Shown here: in pieces, positions 31,584 through 43,545 of the stretch | How positions within the stretch are numbered: position 1 is the first letter of the stretch | How the letters are laid out: every line of letters begins with the position of its first letter | Assembly: GCA_963978545.1 (NCBI GenBank) | Contig: OZ021730.1 | Span: 620,001-684,000 of the forward strand | Direction of reading: 5' to 3' | Origin: Linyphia triangularis | Taxonomy: Eukaryota; Arthropoda; Arachnida; Araneae; Linyphiidae | Length of the DNA: 64,000 nucleotides | Program-made: the position numbers and the translations under genes | The notes under the pieces: model-generated | Told to the model about the DNA's origin: nothing | The model's database searches: none | The model's input: the letters and a program-made list of their open reading frames with translations, nothing else

Positions 31584-33174
31584 TGTTATGATTGAAAAAT
31601 GTTTAGCTTCCCCAACGGGTTTGTTATGGTATAATGGAATCATTCTCTCCCTTGTCATGTTCTTCCGGAATTATCTGTGTAAAATTAGTCAATCATTTTT
31701 GGTAATTAATGCCCTATTAAAGGTGGGTGATATTTAATTCACCTTTTTATTTTATAAATCCTTTTTATTAAAAAAGCCGGAGATCGGGACGCGGAATAGC
31801 ATGTGGATTTTCGTATATACCCCCTGTTTTCGGCTGCGGGATTAGAAATTTCTCCCCGGCGTCGTTTCAGAATTCGAAAAGGGACGCTTAACTTTTGTCC
31901 AATGGGATCCCTCCTTTCTGTTCGCCGGAGAAACGCGTCATGGTAGAGAGCCTGTGATTGGTGGAGGCAAGTTTAGAACAGGAGTACGGGGCTGCTTTCC
32001 GGGTTCATTGAGAGGTGAAACCTAGTGCGGAGAAGTTGTGTTTTTTTTATGGTTGCTCGGATGTAGCGTCCCCGTGGAAGAAATGGCGCACCTTGGGTGA
32101 TCTCTCGGGCGGAGACTAGAAGGATGGCCGGTGGCCTCCCGAAAACTATGACATCTCGTTCCTAGATGCTGCTCAGCAAAGAAGGCCGGTGGCCTACAGT
32201 ATTCCTTCCCTCGGTCGACGTGATTCCTGGACATTTCTGCGGCGGTTTCAAGAGTCTGTTTTCTGCGTCCCTGACGAGTCCAGTGTGTTCGGGGTGATTA
32301 GTTGCCAGTTCTGCAACAGTTCTAGAACCCTACCTACATAATATCTTCTCGTCGCTGCCCAGTAAGATGGCCGGTGGAATAACTACATAATATCTTCTCG
32401 TCGCTGCCCAGTAAGATGGCCGGTGGCCTACCTACATAATATCTTCTCAAGTGAAAGATCAGTTTAGTCCTCATCTTACCACCTCTAGGAGTCAGTCCTC
32501 CTCTGTCCAACATCTACATAAGAACTATCTTCGTCCCATTCACAAGGACTTTGTTGTTCAACATACGAGACTGATTTACTGCAATCCTCTACCCCTCGCC
32601 AGGTCAATCGGATACATCCAGACGTCCCTTATGCTGCCCGCTGTCCTCTAGTATACCCCATGTGGGTCCCAGGTATTTTTGGAAGGGTTTTCGGGATCTT
32701 TTTAAAAGTTCTTTTCCCCCTTGTGGTTAAGGTAAAAGGGTAATATTTCATTCCCTTATTCAATCGATATGCTATTCTTAGTCCTGGTGTTCTGCTTTCT
32801 TGGGTAATTTAAATTTTGGTTTCTTTATATTTATATAAATCTTTTATTGTTTTGATATCTCAATTCATGCTATCGCTTAAGGTGGTATTGCATTGGTCCA
32901 GTGTTTAACCAATAATTCTTCATTTGGTCTGTAATTCCATTACTTAATATCTTTCCCCTGCAATAAATGATTTCTCAGGTCTCTAGCTGGTCTTAATTCT
33001 CTCCATTCTATATATTGTACCATGCTGTGTTTTCAGGTTATCTAAAAGGTACCACTATACGATAGGCAGGTTTAAGGTAAAAGGGACTCACAACGCAATG
33101 TTTGGGAATCGAGGAATTGAATATAGTATTATTTAATTAGCCTTAACTGAAGAGTAAATAATTAAGCTATAACA
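31584..33174 (+). mobile_element. solo LTR, 1591 bp, 4-bp target duplication
   Basis: The insertion is absent from copy A (which reads TTACCAAGAAAATAGG at 1917). It begins TGTTATG and ends ATAACA, inverted TG...CA termini typical of LTRs, and is flanked by CAAG at 31580-31583 and 33175-33178. An AATAAA signal (about 32964) suggests plus orientation. No gag-pol coding is present, so it is best read as a solo LTR left by LTR-LTR recombination. Superfamily unassigned; a 4-bp duplication fits Gypsy-type elements. An internal repeat of about 52 bp containing TAAGATGGCCGGTGG lies at 32330-32447. Confidence 0.75.
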
Positions 33175-33178
33175 CAAG

Positions 33179-33560
33179 AAAATAGGTGGGTGGCAAGTGG
33201 TCTGACCTAAGCAATGAACGAAGCCACGCTTTAGAGCCCAACACCACTACCGAAATCCGTGGAATTTATGATTGGGAGGGAAACACAGCTGGACGATCCA
33301 GATACTGAGGTCTGGGAACAGCAAACCCTAAAGAGAAATGTAAACAAAAATGCAAGTATAATATGAATACATTTTTTACCAGTAATTTTGTTCAAGGTGA
33401 ATCTGCAATAATCCGAGATCTATGGGTAGACAGCTCTGAGAGAGATCTGGTCGCTTCAGAGTCTAGAGTCGAACTGATGTAAAATCAGGTGGAAATGCAA
33501 CCTTTTATAGGTACAGTTGCAGAATGAAAGGTGGACCAATGGCGACACGGCAAAACCGAG
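33179..33560 (-). promoter_or_regulatory. TATA promoter and distal leader of ankyrin copy C
   Basis: On the minus strand an ATTGGTCC motif precedes CCTATAAAAGG (33511-33501), followed 34 bp later by the initiator-like CAGTTCGACTC (about 33476). The leader then continues with candidate splice sites. Only this copy keeps promoter and leader joined, apart from the downstream solo LTR, which sits in the leader or an intron. Confidence 0.55.
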
Positions 33561-33834
33561 CAGAGGAAACTGGTAGGGTCAGCTTGCTATTAAATTACTT
33601 TAAACGATTAACTCAGACATGGCACAGCTTCTAAGCAAAAGAAATGAACTTCAAGAAAAAGCGACGAGAACTGAGAAAAAACATCACATTTTCAAAAAAT
33701 TGCAGAAGTTGAACAATTTTAAAACTGATCGTTAGTCTGTCCCTGCTTCTCAACACTAATGCTATTTTTTCAAATGCAATACCTGTCAAAGTATTGTTTT
33801 AGAACATATGAAATTTTAAACCAGGCATTACAAG

Positions 33835-35334
33835 TTTGTTGTTTGTTTTATTGAGGTTTTATGGCGCAAAGGCAACACAAGGGCCATGCTGCGCCAAACA
33901 AACGATAAAAGAAACTAGAATGGATGATGAGTTATAAATAGATGAATGTAAGGTATGATTTAATAAAAGAAATAAAATGTTAAAAACTCATTTTTAAAAA
34001 CGCTTAAAACTAGTCATTATTATAAACACTAAATGTGATTTAAAAACCCGATTACTCTTAGAAATGCAAAAAGATTTGGATGGGGGTTTTCCCCAACCAA
34101 ATCCTGTAGGTTTAAAACTGTGCTTTTAAAAAATTGAAGACGATGAGAATAAAATTTTGGACATGAAATTAAAATATGGTGCACAGTAATATCGCAACGA
34201 CAAACATCACAAATGGGCGGATCTTCTCCCAGTAACAGATGTCGATGCGTGAATCGGGTGTGACCAATGCGCAGACGAGTCAGTTTGACATCTGTCCGAC
34301 GCATTGGATTTACTGGCCACATATGAAGATGGTTTTTAATGGTATGAAGTTTGTTGCTAGTTTGCAAATCCCATGCTTCTTGACGCAAAGAAAAAATAAA
34401 CTTATGAATATGTGATTTTATGTCTTGGTAGGGGACTGGTTGCTGAAACGGGATTGACGCCGCTTTAGCAGCAGAGTCCGCCAATTCATTTCCTGAAATC
34501 TCCACATGACTAGGTACCCAGCAAAACAAAATAACAAAACCTTTCCTCTCAAGTTTGTGTAACAGAGATAATATGTCAGGAGCTATTGGATGACATATGT
34601 TGTTAAAGTGCTCCAGGCTTGTTAAGGCACTTAAGCTATCGCTGTATACACAAAATTTGCGATGGGAGCACAAAGAAATGTGTAGCAGAGCACAAAAAAT
34701 TGCAACCATCTCAGAAGTAAAAACCGAGCAGGATTTATGAAGCGTGAAACTGACTGTGGATGTGTCAGTCACAACACCACAGCCAACACGTTTACCTGCT
34801 TTGGATGCATCAGTATAGACTGCATGATAGTCTCTATACTGAGATCGGTGTAAACAAAAGATCTTCTGTAAAATTTCTGGGGCAGTGTCTGCCTTGTAAT
34901 GCATCGCAAATGGATTTAAAAACTGAAATGATGGAATATCCCATGGAGGAAAGATCTGAGAAATAGCCAGCTGGATATCTAGGTCACTTAGAGCTGCATC
35001 CGACAGAACAGATTGAGCTCTTTCAGAAAATGGGCGAATGCTAGTTGGACGTGCATTATATAGCCTACCAAGATATGTGTCAAGACTCAAATTCCGTAAA
35101 GGATGAGAAGGATCAGATTTTATTCTACAGTAGTAGTTAGCGCTTAATTTTTTACGTCTCAAGTCAAGTGGAAGTAGACTACACTCTGTCAACAGACTTT
35201 CAATGGGTGAAGTGCGAATGGGTAAGCACGGATGGTTTGTATTTCTTTCTCCTCTATCCACTTGGGACATTTTCGGGAGAAAGATGGATGGGCTCCATCA
35301 CAATTGACACACTTTTCAAGAGCAGTGCAAACAG
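33835..35334 (-). mobile_element. LA2, 3' portion of an internally deleted I-like LINE
   Basis: The 3' end (33835) has the family tail and hairpin (GGCGCA 33863-33868, TGCGCC 33890-33895) and is joined to the copy C flank after GGCATTACAAG. The ORF2 C-terminus runs to about 35217 and is then joined directly to an ORF1 zinc-knuckle segment (35219-35321). Roughly 2.7 kb between ORF1 and late ORF2 is therefore deleted. LA3 is inserted at 35334/35335 and the 5' part of LA2 resumes at 40990. Confidence 0.75.
34029..35321 (-). pseudogene. LA2 remnant ORF1 knuckle fused to ORF2 RNase H region
   Basis: The 5' part encodes TALEKCVNCDGAHPSFSRKC, a gag knuckle. After the deletion junction near 35218 it encodes the end of RT (RTSPIESLLTECSLLPL). 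RNase H follows, with TDASK, SE, YSDS and GNELADSAAKA, then the knuckle-like C-terminus (CDVCRCDITVHHILISC). The RNase H Asp that LA1 has lost is present here. Endonuclease and the RT core are absent, so it is a dead fragment. Confidence 0.75.
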
Positions 35335-35530
35335 TTTGTTTGAGCTTTTTATGGCGCAAAGGCAACACAAGGGCCATGCTGCGCCAAAACAAAAGATAAA
35401 AAGAACTAGGATGGAAGATGAATTATAAATATGATGAGAGGTGATATAATATAATTTAAGAATGTTAAAAACACATTTCTAAAATGATGAAGATATTAAT
35501 AAAGTTTTAAAAATGGATATGTTTAAAAAA

Positions 35531-38500
35531 CTAGATGTGATTTAAAAACCCGATTGACCTTAAAAAAGCAAAAAGATTTGGATGGGGAGTTTCCCCTATC
35601 AAATCCTGAAGACTTAAAGTGGTACTCTTAAAAAACCTAAGACGATGCGTCTGAAACTTAGGACAAGAAATTAAAATATGAACCACAGTAAGATCGCAAC
35701 GACAAATATCGCAAACAGGTGGATCTTCTCCCAGCAATAGATGTCGATGCGTCAATCGGGTGTGACCAATGCGCAGACGAGTCAGTCCGACGCATTGGAT
35801 TAACTGGCCATTTAAGAAGATGATTTTTGATAAAATGAAGTTTGTTATTAACCTGCAAATCCCATGCTTCTTGACGTAAGGATAATATAAACTTCTGAAT
35901 TGAAGTCTTAACATCTTGGTAGGGAACTGGCTGCTGCAGCGGGATTGAAGACGCTTTAGCAGCAGAATCAGCCAATTCATTTCCTGAAATTCCCATGTGA
36001 CTAGGTACCCAGCAGAACAAAATAGTAAACCCTTTCCTCTCAAGTGTGTGTAACTTTGACAAAATGTCAAAAGCAAGTGGATGGCTATTGGTCTTAAAGT
36101 GCTTCAGACTTGAAAGGGAGCTTAAACTGTCAGTATACACACAAAATTTGCGATTGTTGCAGAGTGAGATATGCAGCAGTGCACAAGAAATTGCTGTCAT
36201 CTCAGAAGTGAAAACCGAGCAGGATTTATGAAGTGAAAAAGCGACTGTGGATGTGTCGGACACAGTACCACAGCCAACACGTTCACCTGCTTTGGATCCA
36301 TCAGTAAATACTGCTTCATAGTCAGCATACTGAGAGCGGTGATCACAAAAGATTTGTTGAACAATTTCTGGGGCAGTGTCTGCCTTGCAATACATCGCAA
36401 ATGGATTGAGAAAGTGGAAAGATGGAATATTCCACGGTGGAAAGGATTGAGTGGTAAATGTTTGGGTAACAACGTCACTTAGAGCTGCATCCAACAAGAT
36501 GGATTTCGCTCTTTCAGAAAACGGTTGGATGTTCGATGGGCGAGCATCGTATAACCTACCAAGATAGGCATCAAGTCTCACCTTACGTAAAGGGTGAAAA
36601 GGATCAGACATAATTCTACAGTAGTTGTTGGCGCTTAATTTTTTACGTCTCAAGTCAAGTGGAAGTAGACTACACTCTGTCAACAGACTTTCAATGGGTG
36701 AAGTGCGAAATGCACCTAAACAAATACGGGCAGCAGTATGGTGGACGGTATCCAATCTTCGTAGAAGGGATGCTCCTGCAGACCCATACGCAACATATCC
36801 GTAATCAATGCGAGATAAGATTAAAGATTGGTAAATACGCAGCAAAGAAGTGCGATCAGCACCCCAAGAAGTATTTGAGAGTACTTTGAGGATATTAAGC
36901 GACCTATCGCACTTCTTGCGCAAGTATAAAATATGTGGGGGAAAATTCAACTTGCTGTCGAAAATGACTCCCAGGTATCTTATCTGATTCACGACTGGGA
37001 TGGGAGAATTGCGTATGTGAATTTCAGGGTCAGGGTGAAGACCCCTCCTCCTACAGAAGTGGATGCAACTGCTTTTAGATGGTGACAATGTATGGCCGTT
37101 TTGTTCACACCATTCTACAAGTCTGTTAACAGCAGTTTGTAATTGACGTTCAATTAAGCGCATGTTTGATCCTTGGCATAAGATTTGCAAATCATCAACA
37201 TACAAAGTTCCATGAACAAATGGTGAAAGGACATGAAGGATGTTGCTGATGTGAAGGTTAAAAAGGGTGACACTTAAAACACAACCTTGAGGAACTCCCT
37301 CAGATTGGTTAAAATAATTTGAAAATGTAGTTCCAATGCGAACTCTAAAAACACGAGAAGATAAAAAATTTTGAATAAAAAGAGGCAGCTTACCCTTAAA
37401 ACCAAAATTAAACAAGGTTTGCAGGATACCATATCGCCACGTATGATCATACGCCTTCTCAATGTCGAAAAAGATTGAAACTAGATGATTCCTCTGCACA
37501 AAGGCATTGCGAACATCTGTTTCTAGTTTCACGATGTTATCAAGAGTGGACCGTCCTCGTCGGAATCCACTCTGAAAAGGTGAAATACATCCATCTTTTT
37601 CCAACATGTAAGAGAGTCGGGTGTTTACAATACGTGCAAAGGTCTTACAGAGGCAGCTCGTTAAGGCTATCGGTCGATAGTTCAGAGGATCCTTGGGATC
37701 CTTTCCAGGTTTGAGAATGGGGATTACAGTACCTTCCCGCCACAAGGTAGGAAAGATGTTCTCCTTCCAGATTCTATTAAAGAGAAAAAGGATGTTCAAA
37801 AGAGAATCTGGACTTAAATGGCGAAGCATTTGGTAACTGATCCCATCTGGACCTGGACTGGTGTTATGTGCTTTAGATAAAGCACTCTTCAATTCGTACA
37901 TCTTAAGTTCACAGTTGTAGGAATATTCAATATTGCTTTTGAAATTAATTCCAGCCCGTTCAGCACCATTCTTAATCACTAAAAATGTAGGACTATAAGA
38001 ATCGGAACTGGATACACTTTCAAAAGTTTCACCGATAAGGTTAGCAATATCTTCAGGGGAAGAGAACACAGCAGCTCCGGTTTGAAGTATCGGGCAAGAA
38101 TATTCCGGATACAAACCGTTGGCCGCTCTAACCTTCTTCCACAACTGTTTACTTGATGTTTTAGACGTAATTGAAGATACATAACTTATCCAAGAATCCT
38201 TCTGACTCTGACGTCTAATTCTACGAGCAAATGCCTTAGCCTTTTTAAAGGCGATAAGGTTTCCTGTAGTTGGGTATCTGCGGAAGATACCCCATAGCTT
38301 CTTTTGTTTCTTGTACGCAGACTGACAGTCTGCATTCCAGTATGGTTTACAGTGCCGCAGTGTTCTAGGTGATGTCTTAGGAATGGAGGAGTCAGCAGCA
38401 TTTAAAATTGCTTCAGTGACATTTTGGACAGCAGTATCAACATCCTCACTATTCACCATTGTTCCTGTTACAACAGCCAACTCAGTAAATTTGTCCCAAT

Positions 38501-39200
38501 TCGCCCTGTGGTATTTGTATGTAGGTAGACGGATGTTCACGCTACCACTACCTGTGTGCGAAATGAGGACAGGGAAGTGATCACTGTTGTGTAGATCACT
38601 TCCAACAGCAAAATTCAAATATGGAAAAAGTATAGGGGAACAAATGGCTAAGTCTAGTGAATGGAATGTTCGAGTGGGTTCATGAAAATAGGTTTTCTCC
38701 TCATTATTCAGGAGACAGAGACAGTGATCAGAAAGCAACTTTTCCACCTATCTCCCACGAGGGTTCGTATTAGCATTACCCCACATAGTACTGTGTCCAT
38801 TAAAGTCACCGAGCAGTAAAAATGGTACTGGAAGCTGATCAATAAGGTCATTCAACTCCTCTTGGCGGATGATAGCATGTGGCGGTAGGTATAGGCAACA
38901 GACTGTGAGAAGGGACTGTAAATGAAGTCTCGCAGCCACAGCCTGTAGAGATGTGCGCAGTGTGAGTACAGTGCTGGGGTAATTATGATCAATAAAAAGA
39001 CATACTCCTCCAGACACTGTATTACTACGGGTAACATCTTTTCTAATGCAACTATACCCACGGATCTTAGATATACAAGAATCCTTCAAGAGGGTTTCTT
39101 GAAGTGCCAAACATGCTGGATGATAAAGTGAAATGATGTTCTTCACATCATCCTTCCTAGACCTAAAACCGCGACAGTTCCAAGAAACAAAAGAAGCCAT
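35531..39200 (-). pseudogene. LA3 ORF2, one stop and one 11-bp deletion
   Basis: Same domain order as LA1 ORF2: endonuclease (SWNCRGF, LGDFNGH), RT (FFDIEKAYDHTWR, GVPQGCVLS, YVDD) and RNase H (FTDGSK, SE, YTDS, GNELAD). Two lesions: CAG to TAG at 38750-38748, just after NTNPRGR in the endonuclease, and loss of 11 bp near 35785 between two GT dinucleotides, which shifts the frame after PMRRTD. The long open stretch 38747-35658 shows the damage is recent. Unlike LA1, both GDFNGH and the final RNase H Asp are intact. Confidence 0.8.
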
Positions 39201-40342
39201 TAATTATTAAAAGAAAATTTTAAAGGGGGGTCGGGATCTTCACTGATATCTACATCCTCATCAGATGGGTGAAGCCTCACCACATCCGCATCCTTAAAAG
39301 ATCGAAGGATGGTAAAAGGATTAGAGGGTTTCTCTCGAGAAGGTCCCCCTTTAGCCGATTTAAGTTTCAAAGTCTGTAAAGCCTTTGATTTGGCCAGAGA
39401 TTTCTTTAGAATCGTTGGTCGTTTTACAACCTCAGTAGATGATCGTTGAGGTATTTGAACAAGAGAAGATACTGGAGAATCTGTTTGTGTGCTTTTGCTG
39501 CTGAATGTTTTTTTCAAAACATCAACATAAGCAACACCAACGCGTGGAGTCCTCAATTCAACAATTTTTTTAGCATCGAAATACGACTTATTTTGGTTTA
39601 TTCGTATTGTCTGTATTTCTTTTTCTTTTACCCACTGTGGACATGATCGAGAGTATGACGGATGTGTGCCATCACAATTGACACACTTCTCGGGTGCTTT
39701 GCAGTTAGCACTACCATGTCCAATACCTGCACAACGTGCGCATATTTCCGTTTTCCCATGGCAAGCTGTTTGCGAGTGACCAAATTTCTGGCACTTGAAA
39801 CAGCGTAGTGGGTTCGGAATGTACGGACGAACATTGCAATTCAAATAGCCGGCTTTTACGTGCGATGGTAAAGTGGGTAAATCAAAAGTTAGGATCAAAT
39901 GCTTAGTGGGGATGGTATTCCCATCTCGTCGTATTGTTATGCGGTGGACGGCCGAAACGTGTTGATCACGTAGGTGATCAAGAATCTCGTCCTCCGCTGT
40001 ATGGTATAGGTCCGACTCGGACACAACACCACGAGATTTGTTAAGCGATCCATGTGCAGTAACAGTTACCGGGAAAGTTCCAAAATTTTCTATTTTCAGT
40101 ATGCTATTAGCTTGTTGAACATTGCGGACTTCCACTAACAGATCTCCAGACTTCAGTTTTTTTACTGAAGTTGTATCTCCAACGAACGATTTTAAAGTTT
40201 TCTCAATTAGAAAAGGAGAAACCTTTTCAAAAGATCCCTCTAATCGATGCAGAACAAAGTATTTATATTTCAATTGATTCACCGAGTTTTGTCCGTGTTG
40301 CTCCCCACTAGGGGGAGAAGATATACAAGAATTACTTTCCAT
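39200..40342 (-). CDS. LA3 ORF1, gag-like zinc-knuckle protein
   Basis: A 380-aa intact frame from ATG at 40342 (MESNSCISSPPSGEQ). Domains: a short Ser-rich N-terminus, then EGSFEKVSPFLIEK, an RRM-like fold region with SESDLYHTAEDEILDHL and RITIRRDG, then knuckles CFKCQKFGHSQTAC, CARCAGIGHGSANC and CVNCDGTHPSYSRSC. A basic Ser/Thr/Lys-rich tail and an acidic C-terminus follow. The stop overlaps the ORF2 start (TAATG). This copy defines the proper start for the family. Confidence 0.85.
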   Translation of the reverse strand: MESNSCISSPPSGEQHGQNSVNQLKYKYFVLHRLEGSFEKVSPFLIEKTLKSFVGDTTSVKKLKSGDLLVEVRNVQQANSILKIENFGTFPVTVTAHGSLNKSRGVVSESDLYHTAEDEILDHLRDQHVSAVHRITIRRDGNTIPTKHLILTFDLPTLPSHVKAGYLNCNVRPYIPNPLRCFKCQKFGHSQTACHGKTEICARCAGIGHGSANCKAPEKCVNCDGTHPSYSRSCPQWVKEKEIQTIRINQNKSYFDAKKIVELRTPRVGVAYVDVLKKTFSSKSTQTDSPVSSLVQIPQRSSTEVVKRPTILKKSLAKSKALQTLKLKSAKGGPSREKPSNPFTILRSFKDADVVRLHPSDEDVDISEDPDPPLKFSFNN

Positions 40343-40989
40343 GAAAGTAAGTTAAATGGATTCGGGCACTAGAGTCCCACCCGCCATGGAGTCCACGATA
40401 TCGGGGATATTGTACACCGGCAAGCAACAAAAATGGTAAAAGGAAAGAAAACAACAACTAAACTATTGCGCACGGCATAACACTACCAGGCTGTCCAGTA
40501 CCTATACGCGAACGACTCGTCCCTGTAGAAGTCTCCACCCTTAACGAGATTCCCAGCAGACGAGCCGAACGCTTGATCCCTAGCCGCCGACGAAGTCGGA
40601 CGACCAGCCGATTAATGCACACGGGACCTATGTGCACCTCCCGTTTATCTGAAGCAAGGGCCAAAGTAGTGTATTGGGACAGTATGTCGTCCCTCAACTA
40701 CCAGGATCCCCCTTTCCAGGGACACGGGTCTCCACGCACGACAAACACGTGGGTGATTTAATCCCCGAGAGAAGCTGATAGCAACAGAGCGGCAGAAAGC
40801 TTCTCAAGGGGAGCCCTCACCTCTGAAGAGGTAACCACAACGAGGGAAGGAAGAGAAGCCAAACAATAAATACAGAAACCAAAAAAGAAGGTAAAACAGA
40901 AGAAGGGATAGATCACTGGGGCATCCCGGGGTTGTGAAGCCCGTGTTTACTTTGAGAAAGTAAACCCCCTGAGGGGGCAGTGCAAACAG

Positions 40990-41624
40990 AACTACCATTG
41001 ACCACTTCCTGCACAGCGTGTACAGATTTCAATTTTCCCGCGGCAAGCCGTTTGGGAATGTCCATATCTCTTGCACTTAAAGCAGCGAAGTGGATTTGGT
41101 ACGTATGGTCGGATACGACAGTTAAGATATCCGGCTTTCACGTGTGTTGGCAGAGTTGGCAAATCAAAAGTCAGTATCAGATGTTTAGTTGGGAGAATAT
41201 TTCCATCTTTCCGTATCGTTATCCGGTGTACAGCAGAAACTTGTTGGTCTAGCAGATGTTCAAGAATCTCGTCCTCAGGAGTATGGTAGAGGTCGGATTC
41301 GGAAATAACGCCACGAGATTTGTTGAGTGAGCCATGGGGGACTACACTCACAGGATATGTTCCGAACAATTCCATTTTTAAGATGTTTTGGCCCTGAGTA
41401 CTATTTTTAACTTCAACTAGAAGGTCTCCAGATCTTAGTTTTTTATTAGAAACATTATCACCAACGTAGGATTTCAAGGCTTTTTCAATTAAAAAAGGAG
41501 AAACCTTTTCAAAGGACCCCTCCTTTCTCTTTACAATGTAAAATTTCGCCGTAAGGCAGTTTGGAGTGGCATGGTCAATGTGCTCCCCACGAGAGGGAGA
41601 AGAAAAAGAAGTTTTACTTTCCAT
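40990..41624 (-). pseudogene. LA2 ORF1 N-terminal half, first unit
   Basis: From ATG at 41624 (MESKTSFSSPSRGEH) through EGSFEKVSPFLIEKAL, the RRM-like region and the first knuckles (CFKCKRYGHSQTAC, CTRCAGSG). An extra base then shifts the frame (GSGQW then stop) and LA3 interrupts the gene. The sequence continues beyond LA3 at 35321-35219. Confidence 0.75.
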
Positions 41625-42272
41625 GAAAGTAGATGTACAAGATTCGGGCACTAGAGTCCCACCCACCATGGAGTCCACGGAAAAAAAAGGGGATAGTGTA
41701 TACCTGCAAGCAACAAAAATAATGAAAAGAAAGAAAACATTAACTAAACTATTGCGCACGGCATAACACTACCGTGCTGTCCAGTACCTATACGCGAACG
41801 ACTCGTCCCTGTAGAAGTCTCCACCCTTAACGAGATTCCCAGCAGACGAGCCGAACGCTTGATCCCTAGCCGCCGACGAAGTCGTACGACCAGTCGATTG
41901 ATACACACGGGACCAATGTGCACCTCCCGTTTATCTGAAGCAAGGGCCAAAGTAGTGTATTGGGACAGTATGTCGCCCCTCAACTACCAGGATCCCCCTT
42001 TCCAGGGACACGGGTCTCCACGCACGGCAAACACGTGGGTGACTAAATGCCCGAGAGAAGCTGATAGCAACAGAGCGGCAAAAAGCTTCTCAAGGGGAGC
42101 CCTCACCTCTGAAGAGGTAACCACAACGAGGGAAGAAAGAAGTAAACGATAAATACAAAACCAAAACGAGAAGGTAAAACAGAAGAAGGGATAGATCACT
42201 GGGGCATCCCGGGGTTGTGAAGCCCGTGTTTACTTTGAGAAAGTAAACCCCCTGAGGGGGCAGTGCAAACAG

Positions 42273-42907
42273 AACTACCATTGACCACTTCCTGCACAGC
42301 GTGCACAGATTTCAATTTTCCCGCGGCAAGCCGTTTGGGAATGTCCATATCTCTGGCACTTAAAGCAGCGAAGTGGATTTGGTACGTATGGTCGGATACG
42401 ACAGTTAAGATATCCGGCTTTCACGTGTGTTGGCAGAGTTGGCAAATCAAAAGTCAGTATCAGATGTTTAGTTGGGAGAATATTTCCATCTTTCCGTATC
42501 GTTATCCGGTGTACAGCAGAAACTTGTTGGTCTAGCAGATGTTCAAGAATCTCGTCCTCAGGAGTATGGTAGAGGTCGGATTCGGAAATAACGCCACGAG
42601 ATTTGTTGAGTGAGCCATGGGGGACTACACTCACAGGATATGTTCCGAACAATTCCATTTTTAAGATGTTTTGGCCCTGAGTACTATTTTTAACTTCAAC
42701 TAGAAGGTCTCCAGATCTTAGTTTTTTAGCAGAAACATTATCACCAACGTAGGATTTCAAGGCTTTTTCAATTAAAAAAGGAGAAACCTTTTCAAAGGAC
42801 CCCTCCTTTCTCTTTACAATGTAAAATTTCGCCGTAAGGCAGTTTGGAGTGGCATGGTCAATGTGCTCCCCACGAGAGGGAGAAGAAAAAGAAGTTTTAC
42901 TTTCCAT
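42273..42907 (-). pseudogene. LA2 ORF1 N-terminal half, second unit
   Basis: Duplicate of the preceding fragment with few differences (first knuckle CFKCQRYGHSQTAC, SAKKLR for SNKKLR). It ends at the duplication junction and has no C-terminal half of its own. Confidence 0.75.
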
Positions 42908-43545
42908 GAAAGTAGATGTACAAGATTCGGGCACTAGAGTCCCACCCACCATGGAGTCCACGGAAAAAAAAGGGGATAGTGTATACCTGCAAGCAACAAA
43001 AATAATGAAAAGAAAGAAAACATTAACTAAACTATTGCGCACGGCATAACACTACCGTGCTGTCCAGTACCTATACGCGAACGACTCGTCCCTGTAGAAG
43101 TCTCCACCCTTAACGAGATTCCCAGCAGACGAGCCGAACGCTTGATCCCTAGCCGCCGACGAAGTCGTACGACCAGTCGATTGATACACACGGGACCAAT
43201 GTGCACCTCCCGTTTATCTGAAGCAAGGGCCAAAGTAGTGTATTGGGACAGTATGTCGCCCCTCAACTACCAGGATCCCCCTTTCCAGGGACACGGGTCT
43301 CCACGCACGGCAAACACGTGGGTGACTAAATGCCCGAGAGAAGCTGATAGCAACAGAGCGGCAAAAAGCTTCTCAAGGGGATCCCTCACCTCTGAAGAGG
43401 TAACCACAATGAGGGATGGAAGAGAAGCCAAACAATAAATACAAAACCTAAAAAGGAAGGTACAACAGACGAAGGGTTAGATCACTGGGGCACCTCGGGG
43501 TTGTGAAGCCCGTGTTTACTTAAAGAAAGTAAACCCCCTGAGGGG

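Larger units (their letters stand above)
35335..40976 (-). mobile_element. LA3, full-length I-like LINE nested in LA2, 13-bp target duplication
   Basis: Flanked by GCAGTGCAAACAG at 35322-35334 and 40977-40989, within the ORF1 of LA2. Full architecture: 5' hairpin end (CCCCTCAGGGG), about 630-bp 5' UTR, ORF1, ORF2 with TAATG overlap, and 3' hairpin (35353-35385). ORF1 is intact. ORF2 has one nonsense codon and an 11-bp deletion. Nesting shows it is younger than LA2. Confidence 0.85.
40977..43542. repeat. 1283-bp direct tandem duplication of the LA2 5' half
   Basis: Two consecutive near-identical units, 40977-42259 and 42260-43542. Each starts with GCAGTGCAAACAG (LA3 target duplication sequence) and ends with the element 5' end CCCTGAGGGG. 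The far end of the first unit's 5' UTR matches LA3 (GGGGCATCCCGGGG), while its near part matches the second unit (GTGACTAAATGCCCG). This is the hybrid expected from unequal crossing-over between two 5' UTRs. Confidence 0.85.
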
